Shown one piece after another: positions 7,389 through 16,082 of a stretch of DNA of 64,000 nt (position 1 is its first letter; the number at the start of each line of letters is the position of its first letter). The stretch comes from JAUASW01 sp036880965 (GTDB lineage Bacteria; Pseudomonadota; Gammaproteobacteria; Burkholderiales; Burkholderiaceae_C). A model generated the notes under the pieces. That model ran no database searches. It was not told where the DNA came from and worked only from the letters and a program-made list of their open reading frames with translations. The stretch lies in NCBI RefSeq assembly GCF_036880965.1, contig NZ_JBAJMV010000001.1, positions 930,001 through 994,000 on the forward strand, in the 5' to 3' direction. The translations under genes were made by a program, and so were the position numbers.

Positions 7389-8852
7389 TCAGGGCTTGCC
7401 CGGCTTGACCAGGACGATGGTCACGGCATCGGCACGGCGCACCATCATGCTGATCACCTTGGCCTTGTCCGCCTTGGCAAGCTGGGCCTGGAACTGTTTG
7501 ACGGTGCTCACCTCGACGTTGTCGACCGAGAGGATCAGGTCGCCAGCACGCAGACCGGCACGCGCGGCCGGGCCTTCGGCCGATTCCACGCGCACACCCG
7601 AGCGCAGCTTCAACTCTCGCTTCTGGCTCTCGCCGATTTCGCCGACGCTGAGTCCCAGGGCGTTGGCGCTGCTGACCGCTTCTGGTGCAGCATCGCGCTT
7701 GGCGGCCTCTTCGTCGTCCACTTCGCCGAGCACCACATGCACGTCCTTGTAGGCGCCACGGCGGAACAATTGCACCGTGACCTTGCTGCCTGGCTTGGTG
7801 GCCGCGGCAATGCGGCGCAGGTCAATGGCGCGCTCGATGCTCTTGCCATCGAACTTGGTAATCACGTCGCCGCCTTCGATGCCGGCCTTTTCAGCCGCGC
7901 TGCCAGCTTCGACATTGCGCACCAGCGCACCGTGCGCCTTGCTGCCCAGGCCGATCGCCTCGGCCTGCTCTTTCGTCAGGTCGTCAGGCAGCAGGCCCAT
8001 GCGGCCGCGCTTGACCTTGCCACCGTTGCGAAGCTGATCGGCCACGCGCACCGCCTCGTCGATCGGGATCGAGAAGGAGATACCCATGAAGCCGCCGGAT
8101 TGGCTGTAGATCTGAGAGTTGATGCCGACCACCTCCCCGCGCATGTTCAGGAGCGGGCCGCCCGAGTTGCCGGGGTTGATGGCCACGTCGGTCTGGATCA
8201 GCGGCAGCAGGTCGCCGGTGTCGCGCGACTTGGCGCTGACGATGCCGGCCGTCACCGTGTTCTCGAAGCCGAAGGGCGAGCCGATGGCCAGCACCCATTC
8301 GCCGACCTTGAGCCGGCCGACGTCTCCGATCTTCACGGTCGGCAGGCCGGTGGCATCGATCTTCAGCACGGCCACGTCGCTGCGACGATCGGCGCCGACG
8401 ATCCTGGCCTTGAACTCGCGCTTGTCGGTCAGCGTGACCAGCACTTCGTCTGCGCCATCGACCACGTGGGCATTGGTCATCACAACGCCATCGGCGCTGA
8501 GGATGAAGCCCGAACCCACGCCGCGGCGCTGCGGCGCTTCCTCTTCACCACCACGCGGATTGCCACGGCGCTGATTGGGTGCCGGCATGCCGAAGCGACG
8601 CTGCAGCTCTTGCAGCAGGTCATTCATCTCGGCCGAATTGGCGGCCGGGCGGACCTTCTCGGTGGTGCGGATATTGACCACCGCCGGGCCCGTGTTCTCG
8701 ACCAGCTCGGTGAAGTCGGGCAGGCTGCCGCGCTGGGCGTGACTCGTGATGGGCAAGGCCGTCAGCACGACGGTCAGGGTCGCGGCGGACAGCGCCATCG
8801 CCAGCGTCCAGGGCTTGGCGACGGTACGGAGGTGGGAGCGTGTCTTCAACAT
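7389..8852 (-). CDS. degP: Periplasmic Do-family serine protease (DegP/MucD type)
   Basis: A periplasmic protease and chaperone for misfolded envelope proteins. The 487-residue protein has a signal peptide (basic N-terminus, hydrophobic 16-33, likely cleavage after SHA at 37-39). The trypsin-like domain has the triad His129 (TNAHVV), Asp159 (RRSDVAVL) and Ser230 (GNSGGP), followed by two PDZ domains (about 275-365 and 395-487). Length fits MucD/DegQ rather than short DegS. In related genomes mucD sits behind rpoE-rseA-rseB; here the next gene upstream is a small membrane protein and then fabF. A terminator at 7001-7034 ends the unit. Confidence 0.95.
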   Translation of the reverse strand: MLKTRSHLRTVAKPWTLAMALSAATLTVVLTALPITSHAQRGSLPDFTELVENTGPAVVNIRTTEKVRPAANSAEMNDLLQELQRRFGMPAPNQRRGNPRGGEEEAPQRRGVGSGFILSADGVVMTNAHVVDGADEVLVTLTDKREFKARIVGADRRSDVAVLKIDATGLPTVKIGDVGRLKVGEWVLAIGSPFGFENTVTAGIVSAKSRDTGDLLPLIQTDVAINPGNSGGPLLNMRGEVVGINSQIYSQSGGFMGISFSIPIDEAVRVADQLRNGGKVKRGRMGLLPDDLTKEQAEAIGLGSKAHGALVRNVEAGSAAEKAGIEGGDVITKFDGKSIERAIDLRRIAAATKPGSKVTVQLFRRGAYKDVHVVLGEVDDEEAAKRDAAPEAVSSANALGLSVGEIGESQKRELKLRSGVRVESAEGPAARAGLRAGDLILSVDNVEVSTVKQFQAQLAKADKAKVISMMVRRADAVTIVLVKPGKP

Positions 8853-8905
8853 TCGAGATAGTTCCTGGGTCTTTCGTCACGGGGCAAGGCAGGCACGCGC
8901 GAAGC

Positions 8906-9349
8906 CTACTGCTTCGGCCGCTCCGCATACAAGGTGGCGCGCAGCAAACTCCATTGGCCAGCATGCTGCTTGCGGCTCAGCGCCAGATAGCGTGGCGCGA
9001 CTACAGAGCACCAGTCGGGACTGCCCAGGCGCAAGAGCAACCACGCGTCGAAATCCAGAGCCGGGGCCACACGAACAGCGATCTCATCGTCCGACTGCGC
9101 CAGCAACTGCCAGGCCTGGCCGTCCCAGCGCAGGCGGCGCTCGTGCGGCGCTGACCATCGCCACCACAAGATCGCCATCAGCGGCACCAAAGGTGCAGCC
9201 CACCAGACGATCATGCCCCAGTGCAGCGCCAGGGCCAAAAGAAAAGCGGCCGCACCCAGCCCGGCGAGGCCCGCATTGAGCAGGCTCCAGGCAGGGTCGC
9301 GACCGACCGTAAAGAGGAATGGAGGCGGATGGCGCAGCGAGGGCTGCAT
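8906..9349 (-). CDS. Small membrane protein of unknown function, downstream of fabF
   Basis: A 147-residue protein with two adjacent hydrophobic segments (roughly 24-42 and 45-62). A soluble region rich in Trp and Arg follows (RRLRWDGQAWQLL), with a final part that repeats short W/L-rich strands. The arrangement of two N-terminal TM helices and a small beta-rich tail resembles YgfX/CptA-like proteins, but this is only a topological likeness. ATG at 9349 lies 13 nt after the fabF stop, so it is probably co-transcribed with fabF. No catalytic motif is visible. Confidence 0.75.
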   Translation of the reverse strand: MQPSLRHPPPFLFTVGRDPAWSLLNAGLAGLGAAAFLLALALHWGMIVWWAAPLVPLMAILWWRWSAPHERRLRWDGQAWQLLAQSDDEIAVRVAPALDFDAWLLLRLGSPDWCSVVAPRYLALSRKQHAGQWSLLRATLYAERPKQ

Positions 9350-9362
9350 CGCCGTCAGGGCA

Positions 9363-10607
9363 TCAGACCCGCTTGAAGATCAGCGTGCCGTTGGTGCCAC
9401 CGAAACCGAAGTTGTTCTTGGCGGCGTACTCGATCTTCATCGGCCGCGCCTCGTTGGCGCAGTAGTCCAGGTCGCACTCGGGATCCTGGTTGAAGATGTT
9501 GATCGTCGGCGGAGCGATCTGGTTGTGCACCGCCAGCGCGGTGAACACCGACTCGATGCCGCCAGCGCCGCCCAGCAGGTGGCCGGTCATGGACTTGGTC
9601 GAGCTGACCACCATCTTCTTGGCGTGATCACCAAAGGCGAGCTTGATCGCGTTGGTCTCGTTCACGTCGCCCAGCGGCGTGGAGGTGCCATGCGCGTTCA
9701 TGTACTGGATCTGGTCGGCATTGAGGCCAGCATTGCGCAGCGCAGCCTTCATGGAGCGCTTGGGGCCATCCACGTTGGGCGCAGTCATGTGATACGCATC
9801 GGCACCCATGCCGAAGCCCACCAGCTCGCAATAGATCTTGGCCCCGCGCTTCTTGGCGTGCTCGTACTCTTCAAGCACCAGCACACCGCTGCCCTCGCCC
9901 AGCACGAAGCCGTCGCGGTCCTTGTCCCAGGGACGGGACGCGGTCTTGGGGTCGTCGTTTCGGGTCGACAGAGCACGGGCGGCTGCAAAGCCACCCACGC
10001 CCAGCGGCGAGACGGTCGCCTCGGCACCGCCGGCAATCATCACGTCGGCGTCGCCGTATTCGATCAGCCGGCCGGCTTCGCCGATGGCGTGCAGGCCGGT
10101 GGTGCAGGCCGTCACGATCGCCAGATTCGGGCCTTGAAAGCCGTAGCGGATCGAGACATGGCCAGAAATCATGTTGATGATCGAGGCCGGCACGAAGAAC
10201 GGCGAGACACGGCGCGGGCCGCGGTTTACCAGTTCGGTATGTGTTTCCTCGATCATCGGCAGGCCACCGATGCCGGAGCCCACCAGCACGCCGATGCGCT
10301 CGGCCTGCTCTTCCGTCAACTGATCATTCGTGGGCAGACCTGCGTCTTGCACCGCCTGAATGGACGCCGCCAATCCGTAATGGATGAAGGAGTCCATCGT
10401 CCGAGCTTCCTTGCTGGACATATAGGCAGCCACGTCGAAACCCTTGACCTCGCCTGCGAACTGGCAGGCGAAGTTGCTGGGATCGAAACGGGTGATGCGG
10501 TCAATGCCGGACTGGCCCGCCAGGATGTTGGCCCAGCCCTCGGCCACCGTGATACCCACGGGGCTGATAAGACCAAGTCCGGTAACGACAACGCGACGAC
10601 GGCTCAT
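9363..10607 (-). CDS. fabF: 3-oxoacyl-ACP synthase II
   Basis: FabF elongates acyl-ACP by decarboxylative condensation with malonyl-ACP and is needed for cis-vaccenate formation. The 414-residue protein has the thiolase-fold catalytic triad Cys168 (TACTTG), His306 (NAHGTST) and His343 (GHLLGGAGG), and the C-terminal NNFGFGGTN signature. It follows acpP by 74 nt containing a strong hairpin, and ends the rpmF-plsX-fabH-fabD-fabG-acpP-fabF run. Assignment is secure. Confidence 0.97.
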   Translation of the reverse strand: MSRRRVVVTGLGLISPVGITVAEGWANILAGQSGIDRITRFDPSNFACQFAGEVKGFDVAAYMSSKEARTMDSFIHYGLAASIQAVQDAGLPTNDQLTEEQAERIGVLVGSGIGGLPMIEETHTELVNRGPRRVSPFFVPASIINMISGHVSIRYGFQGPNLAIVTACTTGLHAIGEAGRLIEYGDADVMIAGGAEATVSPLGVGGFAAARALSTRNDDPKTASRPWDKDRDGFVLGEGSGVLVLEEYEHAKKRGAKIYCELVGFGMGADAYHMTAPNVDGPKRSMKAALRNAGLNADQIQYMNAHGTSTPLGDVNETNAIKLAFGDHAKKMVVSSTKSMTGHLLGGAGGIESVFTALAVHNQIAPPTINIFNQDPECDLDYCANEARPMKIEYAAKNNFGFGGTNGTLIFKRV

Positions 10608-10632
10608 GCGATACGGAAATCAGTTGACAGTC

Positions 10633-10669
10633 GGCTGCGCTACCGCGCGAAGCGGTCTCGCGCGCAGCC
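10633..10669 (-). other. Branched hairpin between acpP and fabF
   Basis: An outer 8-bp stem (GGCTGCGC / GCGCAGCC) encloses a second stem (ACCGC / GCGGT) in the 74-nt acpP-fabF gap. No T-tract follows. Such a structure could protect the 3' end of the abundant acpP message or reduce read-through into fabF, allowing more ACP than FabF; this role is inferred. Confidence 0.45.
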
Positions 10670-10681
10670 ACTCGGCGCTCA

Positions 10682-10921
10682 TCAGGCCTTCTGGGCCTTT
10701 TGAGCGTAGTCGATCGCCAGCTGGACAGTGGTGATCTTCTCGGCTTCTTCGTCGGGGATCTCGATGCCGAACTCGTCTTCGAGTGCCATCACCAGTTCGA
10801 CGGTGTCCAGGGAATCTGCGCCCAGATCTGCCACGAAGGCCTTCTCATTGGTCACATCGGCCTCAGGCACGCCGAGTTGCTCGGCAATGATTTTCTTGAC
10901 GCGTGCTTCGATATCGCTCAT
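10682..10921 (-). CDS. acpP: Acyl carrier protein
   Basis: AcpP carries growing acyl chains on a 4'-phosphopantetheine arm. The 79-residue acidic protein has the modification site Ser37 in GADSLDTVEL and ends AIDYAQKAQKA; length is normal. An open frame runs 20 residues upstream, but the ATG at 10921 with GGAGG just before it and the conserved start MSDIEARV fix the start. It lies between fabG and fabF, as in most proteobacteria, and AcpS at 1-357 activates it. Confidence 0.97.
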   Translation of the reverse strand: MSDIEARVKKIIAEQLGVPEADVTNEKAFVADLGADSLDTVELVMALEDEFGIEIPDEEAEKITTVQLAIDYAQKAQKA

Positions 10922-10959
10922 GACTCCTCCAGGAGGGGTTTGCAAAGGAACAGCCCGGG

Positions 10960-10988
10960 ATTCTAAGGCCTCTAGAGACATGCCCCTA
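10960..10988 (-). promoter_or_regulatory. Possible acpP promoter
   Basis: A -10-like TAGAAT (10965-10960) lies about 39 nt upstream of the acpP start, consistent with a short leader carrying the GGAGG ribosome site. The -35 position 17 bp upstream (TAGGGG) matches the consensus poorly. A dedicated acpP promoter is common in proteobacteria, but the sequence support here is weak. Confidence 0.3.
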
Positions 10989-11064
10989 GTTCAAGGGAAA
11001 CGCGTGGCTCCAAGACCTTCACCGGCCGGGCAAAAACCGGCGGGCCTGCGCGGATGCGCCGACC

Positions 11065-11802
11065 TCAATTCATGAACATGCCTCCATTGACATGCAATTC
11101 GGTACCAGTGATGTAGGCCGCAGCCGGCGAAGCCAGGAAGGCGACTGCATCAGCAATTTCCTTGGGCTCGCCCAGGCGACCGACCGGGATCTGCGACAGC
11201 AGCGCGGCTTTCTGGGCCTCGGGCAGCACCTCGGTCATGTCAGTGGCAATGAAGCCAGGGGCCACGCAATTGACCGTGATGCCGCGGCTGCCCAGTTCGC
11301 GGGCCAGCGAACGGGTCATGCCGGCCACGCCAGCCTTGGCTGCTGCGTAGTTGGCCTGGCCGGCGTTGCCGGACGCGCCCACCACCGAAGTGATGCTGAT
11401 GATGCGGCCATAACGCTGCTTCATCATCGTGCGCATCACAGCACGGCTCATGCGGAACACGGCCTTCAGATTGGTGTCCGTCACGGCGTCCCAATCGTCG
11501 TCCTTCATGCGCATGGCCAGGGTGTCTCGGGTAATGCCTGCGTTGTTGACCAGCACCTGCAGGCCGCCATGAGCCTTGACGATCTCGTCGATGGCGGCCT
11601 CGACGGCCGGGCCGTCGTTGACGTTCAGGGCGATGCCCCTGCCGCCGTGTGCAGCCAGCGCTTCGTTGATGGAAGCAGCGCCAGACTCGGTCGTGGCCGT
11701 GCCGACGACGATGTAGCCACGCTCAGCCAGCGTCATCGCGATGGCGCGGCCGATGCCTCGGCTGGCGCCCGTGACCAGCGCAACTTGTTTGGTATCTGTC
11801 AT
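11065..11802 (-). CDS. fabG: 3-oxoacyl-ACP reductase
   Basis: FabG reduces 3-oxoacyl-ACP with NADPH in the elongation cycle. The 245-residue short-chain dehydrogenase has the cofactor motif TGASRGIG at 11-18, NNAG at 86-89, catalytic Ser139, Tyr152 and Lys156 (NYAAAKAG), and the PG motif in CVAPGFIATDM. Length and C-terminus (HVNGGMFMN) are typical of FabG rather than other SDR enzymes. ATG at 11802 is 7 nt after the fabD stop. The 143-nt gap to acpP probably contains the acpP promoter. Confidence 0.97.
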   Translation of the reverse strand: MTDTKQVALVTGASRGIGRAIAMTLAERGYIVVGTATTESGAASINEALAAHGGRGIALNVNDGPAVEAAIDEIVKAHGGLQVLVNNAGITRDTLAMRMKDDDWDAVTDTNLKAVFRMSRAVMRTMMKQRYGRIISITSVVGASGNAGQANYAAAKAGVAGMTRSLARELGSRGITVNCVAPGFIATDMTEVLPEAQKAALLSQIPVGRLGEPKEIADAVAFLASPAAAYITGTELHVNGGMFMN

Positions 11803-11809
11803 GTCTTGT

Positions 11810-12754
11810 TCAACCCAGCAGGTTCTTGGCCTCGACCAGCGAGGCGGGGTCCAGCACCGTGGTGCTGACGATCTCGGCGTCGATGCGCTTGGCCATGCCG
11901 GCCAGCACCTTGCCCGGGCCGCATTCGATGATGTGAGTCAGACCACGGGCCTTCAAGGCCTGGATCACTTCAACCCAACGCACCGGGCCGAAGGCTTGAC
12001 GGTAGAGGGCGTCGCGCAAATCTTCAGCGCCGGCCGTGACGGCGACGTCGATGTTGTTGATGACCGGAAAGGCCTGCGCACCAAAGTTCGCAGCAGCCAG
12101 CTTCTCGCGCAGCCGCTCGGCGGCCGGCTTCATCAGGCTGGAATGGAAAGGAGCTGACACCGGCAGCGGCAGCGCGCGCTTGGCGCCCGCGGCCTTCAGC
12201 ATCTCGGCGGCCTTCTCGACGCCGGCCTTGCTGCCGGCGATCACGGTCTGCTTGGGGTCATTGAAATTGACAGCCTCGACGACCTCACCGCTGGCGGCAG
12301 CGGCCTGCAGGCAAGTCTCGCGCACCACGGCACCGTCCAGGCCCAGGATTGCGTACATCGCACCCACACCCACCGGCACCGCCTCCTGCATCGCTTGAGC
12401 GCGGAAGCGCACCAGCGGCAGCGCGTCAGCCAGGCTCAGCGCGCCAGAAGCGACAAGCGCCGTGTACTCGCCGAGCGAGTGGCCAGCAGCAGCAGCGGGC
12501 ACGAGGCCGGTTTCGGCAATCCAGGCGCGGTAGCAGGCGACGCCGGCCGTCAACATCACCGGCTGGGTGTTGGTGGTCAGGTCCAGCTGCTCCTTGGGAC
12601 CGGTCTTGATCAGGGCAGCAATGTCTTCACCAAGTGCAGCGGAAGCCTCGGCCAGCGTGCGTGCCACTTCCGGATGGTCGCCCCAGGCGTCCAGCATGCC
12701 CACAGCCTGCGAACCCTGGCCAGGGAAGACGAATGCGAATGCAGCAGCGCTCAT
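11810..12754 (-). CDS. fabD: Malonyl-CoA:ACP transacylase
   Basis: FabD moves malonyl from CoA to ACP. The 314-residue protein starts with the FPGQGSQ oxyanion motif at 10-16, carries the nucleophile Ser93 in GHSLGEY, and a conserved His in SAPFHSSLM near 200; the late motif IECGPGKVLAGM is also present. It lies 23 nt after fabH and 7 nt before fabG in one transcription unit. Assignment is secure. Confidence 0.97.
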   Translation of the reverse strand: MSAAAFAFVFPGQGSQAVGMLDAWGDHPEVARTLAEASAALGEDIAALIKTGPKEQLDLTTNTQPVMLTAGVACYRAWIAETGLVPAAAAGHSLGEYTALVASGALSLADALPLVRFRAQAMQEAVPVGVGAMYAILGLDGAVVRETCLQAAAASGEVVEAVNFNDPKQTVIAGSKAGVEKAAEMLKAAGAKRALPLPVSAPFHSSLMKPAAERLREKLAAANFGAQAFPVINNIDVAVTAGAEDLRDALYRQAFGPVRWVEVIQALKARGLTHIIECGPGKVLAGMAKRIDAEIVSTTVLDPASLVEAKNLLG

Positions 12755-12777
12755 GTCAGTATCTTCTCGAATCTTTA

Positions 12778-13767
12778 TTACACGTCCAGCAGGACGGCGC
12801 CCCAGGTGAAGCCACCGCCCACGCCTTCCAGCATGACGGTGTCACCTGATTTGACCTTGCCGCTGCGCACCGCCACATCCAGCGCCAGGGGGATCGAAGC
12901 GGCCGAGGTGTTGCCATGCTCATCCACCGTGACGATCAGCTTGTCCAGCGACATCTTCAGCTTCTTGGCCGTGCCCTGCATGATGCGGATATTGGCTTGA
13001 TGCGGAATCAGCCAATCGATGTCGGCTTCGCTGCGGCCAGCCTTCTCGAGCACTGATCGCGCGACCTTCTCCAGCACGCCCACGGCCAGCTTGAACACAC
13101 CCTGTCCGTCCATCTTCAGGAACGGATGGCCAGTCACCACGCCACCGGCCACCTGGCCGGGCACGCAGAGCAAGCCGACATGGCTGCCATCGGCATGCAG
13201 CTCGGCGGCCAGGATGCCAGGCGTTTCGCTGGCACCCAGCACCACGGCGCCCGCGCCGTCGCCGAACAGCACGCAGGTCGTGCGGTCCTTGAAATCGAGG
13301 ATCGTGGAGAACACTTCAGCGCCGACCACCAAGGCCTTGCGCGCCGCGCCGGTCTTGATCATCGAATCGGCGACCGTCAGCGCATAGACGAAACCGGAGC
13401 AGACGGCCTGCACATCAAATGCAGCGCAGCCGGCGATGCCCAGCTTGGCCTGCAGGAGGCAGGCGGTGGAGGGAAAGACCATGTCCGGCGTCGAGGTGGC
13501 GACGATGATCAGGTCGATATCGGCCGGCACCAGCCCCGCTGCCTCAATGGCCGCCAGCGAAGCAGGCAAGGCCAGTTCGCTCGAAGTGACACCCGTGTCC
13601 GCGAAATGGCGGGCCCGGATGCCGGTGCGTTCAATGATCCACTCGTCCGAGGTCTCGATGCCATCGGCCGCCAGGCGCTGGGCCAGATCGGCGTTGGTGA
13701 CGCGTTGGGGAGGCAGGTAGCTGCCCGTGCCGAGGACACGGGAGTAGCGGGGAAGCGGTGATGTCAT
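12778..13767 (-). CDS. fabH: 3-oxoacyl-ACP synthase III
   Basis: FabH starts fatty-acid synthesis by condensing acetyl-CoA with malonyl-ACP. The 329-residue thiolase-fold enzyme has the catalytic Cys123 (QAVCSGF), His near 255 (IPHQANIRI) and Asn near 285 (HGNTSAAS), and ends in GVGGGFTWGAVLL. It is 17 nt downstream of plsX and upstream of fabD, the standard order. Assignment is secure. Confidence 0.97.
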   Translation of the reverse strand: MTSPLPRYSRVLGTGSYLPPQRVTNADLAQRLAADGIETSDEWIIERTGIRARHFADTGVTSSELALPASLAAIEAAGLVPADIDLIIVATSTPDMVFPSTACLLQAKLGIAGCAAFDVQAVCSGFVYALTVADSMIKTGAARKALVVGAEVFSTILDFKDRTTCVLFGDGAGAVVLGASETPGILAAELHADGSHVGLLCVPGQVAGGVVTGHPFLKMDGQGVFKLAVGVLEKVARSVLEKAGRSEADIDWLIPHQANIRIMQGTAKKLKMSLDKLIVTVDEHGNTSAASIPLALDVAVRSGKVKSGDTVMLEGVGGGFTWGAVLLDV

Positions 13768-13784
13768 GCGGGGTTGGCGACTGA

Positions 13785-14885
13785 TTAGGCCGCCTTGTCT
13801 CCAGCGCTGTCAGCGGCGGCCGCCGGCTTGGGGCAGGCCTGCATCGTCTCGACCACGCGATCGTGAACCCGGTCCAAAAGCCGGTTGCGGGCCGCATCAT
13901 AAGCCCTGTTCAAGGCCGTTTCGAAGGCGAAGGCATCGGCCGAGCCATGACTCTTGAACACCAGGCCGCGCAAGCCAAGCAGCGCTGCACCGCTGTAGCG
14001 GCGGTGATCCACGCGGGCCTTCAGGCGATTCAGCACCGGCAAGGCGACAACTGCCGCCAACTTGCCGTAAATGCCGCGCTTGAACTCTTCCTTGATGAAG
14101 CCCACCAGCATCGCAGCCAGACCTTCGGCCGTCTTCAATGCGACGTTGCCGACAAAGCCATCGCAGACCACGATGTCGGCCGTGCCCTTGAAAATGTCAT
14201 TGCCTTCCACGTTGCCGTAGAAGTTCAGATGACCAGCCGCCGCCACGGTTCGCAGCATTTCGCCGGTCCGCTTGATCGTCTCGCTGCCCTTGATCTGCTC
14301 TTCGCCGATGTTCAGGAGGCCGACGCTCGGGTTGGCCTTGCCGTCCACCGCCTGCACCAGAGCCGAGCCCATGATGGCGAACTGCAAGAGATGCTCGGCT
14401 TCGCAATCCACATTGGCGCCCAGGTCCAGCATGGTCGTGAAGCCGCCATGCTGGTTCGGGATGACCGAGGCCAGCGCCGGACGGTCGATACCGTCCATGG
14501 TCTTGAGCACGTAGCGCGACACGGCCATCAGGGCGCCGGTGTTGCCAGCGGAGACGCAGGCTTGCGCAGCACTCGCGCCATCGGGCCCGGCCTTGAGCTG
14601 GCTGATGGCCACACGCATCGATGAATCGCGCTTGCGGCGCAGGGCCACCTCGACCGGGTCATCCATCTCGACCACTTCGCTGGCGGTCACGATCCGGCAG
14701 CGCGGCCAATGGGCTGCCTCGGTCAAGGCCTCGGGCTTGCCGACCAGCAGCAACTCGGCCTGCGGATGACGCGCCAGGAAGGCCTTGCAGGCCGGCAGCG
14801 TGATCGAAGGGCCGTGGTCGCCGCCCATGCAGTCGACCGACAGGCGCACCACGCCGCCTGCACTTGAATCCACCATTGAGTTCAT
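13785..14885 (-). CDS. plsX: Phosphate acyltransferase PlsX
   Basis: PlsX makes acyl-phosphate from acyl-ACP for the PlsX/PlsY route into phosphatidic acid. The 366-residue protein has the family motifs LSVDCMGGDHGP near residue 15, VSAGNTGALMA near 110, LLNIGEEQIKG near 190, and DGFVGNVALKTAEG near 230. The last 20 residues are an Ala-rich tail not expected to be conserved. It follows rpmF after a 213-nt gap containing a terminator-like structure and precedes fabH. Confidence 0.96.
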   Translation of the reverse strand: MNSMVDSSAGGVVRLSVDCMGGDHGPSITLPACKAFLARHPQAELLLVGKPEALTEAAHWPRCRIVTASEVVEMDDPVEVALRRKRDSSMRVAISQLKAGPDGASAAQACVSAGNTGALMAVSRYVLKTMDGIDRPALASVIPNQHGGFTTMLDLGANVDCEAEHLLQFAIMGSALVQAVDGKANPSVGLLNIGEEQIKGSETIKRTGEMLRTVAAAGHLNFYGNVEGNDIFKGTADIVVCDGFVGNVALKTAEGLAAMLVGFIKEEFKRGIYGKLAAVVALPVLNRLKARVDHRRYSGAALLGLRGLVFKSHGSADAFAFETALNRAYDAARNRLLDRVHDRVVETMQACPKPAAAADSAGDKAA

Positions 14886-14992
14886 CGAAATCTTGTCAGC
14901 GCGGTTGCTGGACCGCGAAACCGCGGACCTTACGCGAGCGTCAGATCCACGGCAAGCGGGCGCACCCGCATGGGAAGAGCCCCCAGAAACAC

Positions 14993-15028
14993 AAAAACCC
15001 AGCCCTGCTGTTGGCTAGCAGGCCGGGT
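14993..15028 (-). terminator. Terminator or attenuator between rpmF and plsX
   Basis: On the minus strand an ACCCGGCCTGCT / AGCAGGGCTGGGT stem (one bulged G, one G-U pair, 7-nt loop) is followed directly by TTTTTGTG. It fits a Rho-independent terminator 70 nt after the rpmF stop. It may be partial, letting some transcripts continue into plsX while keeping L32 message in excess. Confidence 0.65.
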
Positions 15029-15098
15029 CTTGTTGTTCGCCAGTGAACCGCTTCATGAGCCTCGACACCTTGTCGGCGCGAGGCAGATGGAAGTCAGA

Positions 15099-15284
15099 TC
15101 AGGCGGCGTCAGCCTTGGTCTTCAGGACCTTGCGGCCGCGATAGAAGCCATTGGGGCTGATGTGGTGACGCAGATGCACTTCGCCGGTGGTCGGCTCGAT
15201 CGCGGTGCCCGGGTTCACCAGGGCATTGTGCGAGCGGTGCATGCCACGCTTGGAAGGCGACTTCTTGTTTTGCTGAACGGCCAT
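15099..15284 (-). CDS. rpmF: 50S ribosomal protein L32
   Basis: L32 is a small structural protein of the large ribosomal subunit. The 61-residue basic protein begins MAVQQNKKSPSKRGMHRSHN, the diagnostic L32 start, and lacks the zinc-binding Cys pairs of the alternative L32 type. The ATG at 15284 is preceded by AGGAG. The yceD-rpmF-plsX order is conserved in proteobacteria; here a 200-nt gap to yceD probably contains an rpmF promoter, though none could be read with confidence. Confidence 0.97.
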   Translation of the reverse strand: MAVQQNKKSPSKRGMHRSHNALVNPGTAIEPTTGEVHLRHHISPNGFYRGRKVLKTKADAA

Positions 15285-15484
15285 GATTTTCTCCTGCGGC
15301 TATACGGTTAAGGCTTGTACTGTTGGCAACACGATTGGATTGGCAACTCAGAACTCTGCCTGCCACCGTCGCCTGGGCAACCCCGTGTCGATGAGCGCGC
15401 CACCAAGACGCGAGCAATCCAACCCGGGAAAGCCCGCGATTCTAGCACGGCTTCTGAACTTCCCAAAGCTCCCAGCGTGCAAAG

Positions 15485-16039
15485 CTATTGCGAGCCACTG
15501 CCCTTCTTCAAAGCCGCCAGGGCGGCAAAGGGATTGGGGCGCTTTTCCTCGAAGACTTCGTCATCCTCCGCGGGCACCGGCAAGGGCTGGGGGCAGGTCT
15601 CGTGGCGCGGGACCAAGGGCAGCGCCAGCAGCAGCTCGTCTTCGATCAGCTCGGCCAGGTCCAGATGGCGCTGCAGCGCCAGGACATCTTCCTCGCTGTC
15701 GACATCGAGCTCGGCGGCCTCGTTCTCGTCCTTGACGAAGCGGATACTGCGCTCCAGTGCCAAGGTCTCGCCTACGGCCTTCAGGCAGCGCTGGCAGGTC
15801 AATTGAACGCTGGCGCCGATCTTCAGATGCAACCAGGCTTGGGCTTGGCCCCGCACTTCGCGCGTCTCACCTTCGACGGACCAGGTGACAGCAGGCCATT
15901 GGCTGGCCGGCGATTCTGCAGCCGCCGCCTCGGCCAGGCGCTGCAGGCTGGTCGCAGGCCATTCGCCGTGCAAGCTGGCAGCATCGCGCGCGAACGCGGC
16001 GACGTCGAGCTTGCGGGGGTCAAAAACTCGTTCTTTCAT
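15485..16039 (-). CDS. yceD: YceD/DUF177 family protein
   Basis: YceD proteins are small proteins encoded next to rpmF and associated with 23S rRNA accumulation in plants and bacteria; the exact role is unsettled. The 184-residue protein has the family motif LTCQRCL near residue 95, an acidic central part and a final segment with EKRPNPFAALAALK, which is characteristic. The frame is open to 16084, but the ATG at 16039 (MKERVFDPRKLD) is the natural start. It leaves a 43-nt gap to the divergent maf gene, so the two promoters must overlap. Confidence 0.9.
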   Translation of the reverse strand: MKERVFDPRKLDVAAFARDAASLHGEWPATSLQRLAEAAAAESPASQWPAVTWSVEGETREVRGQAQAWLHLKIGASVQLTCQRCLKAVGETLALERSIRFVKDENEAAELDVDSEEDVLALQRHLDLAELIEDELLLALPLVPRHETCPQPLPVPAEDDEVFEEKRPNPFAALAALKKGSGSQ

Positions 16040-16082
16040 GCCGCAAGTGTAAGAGCGCCGACCCCGATGGGAGAATCTCCCC

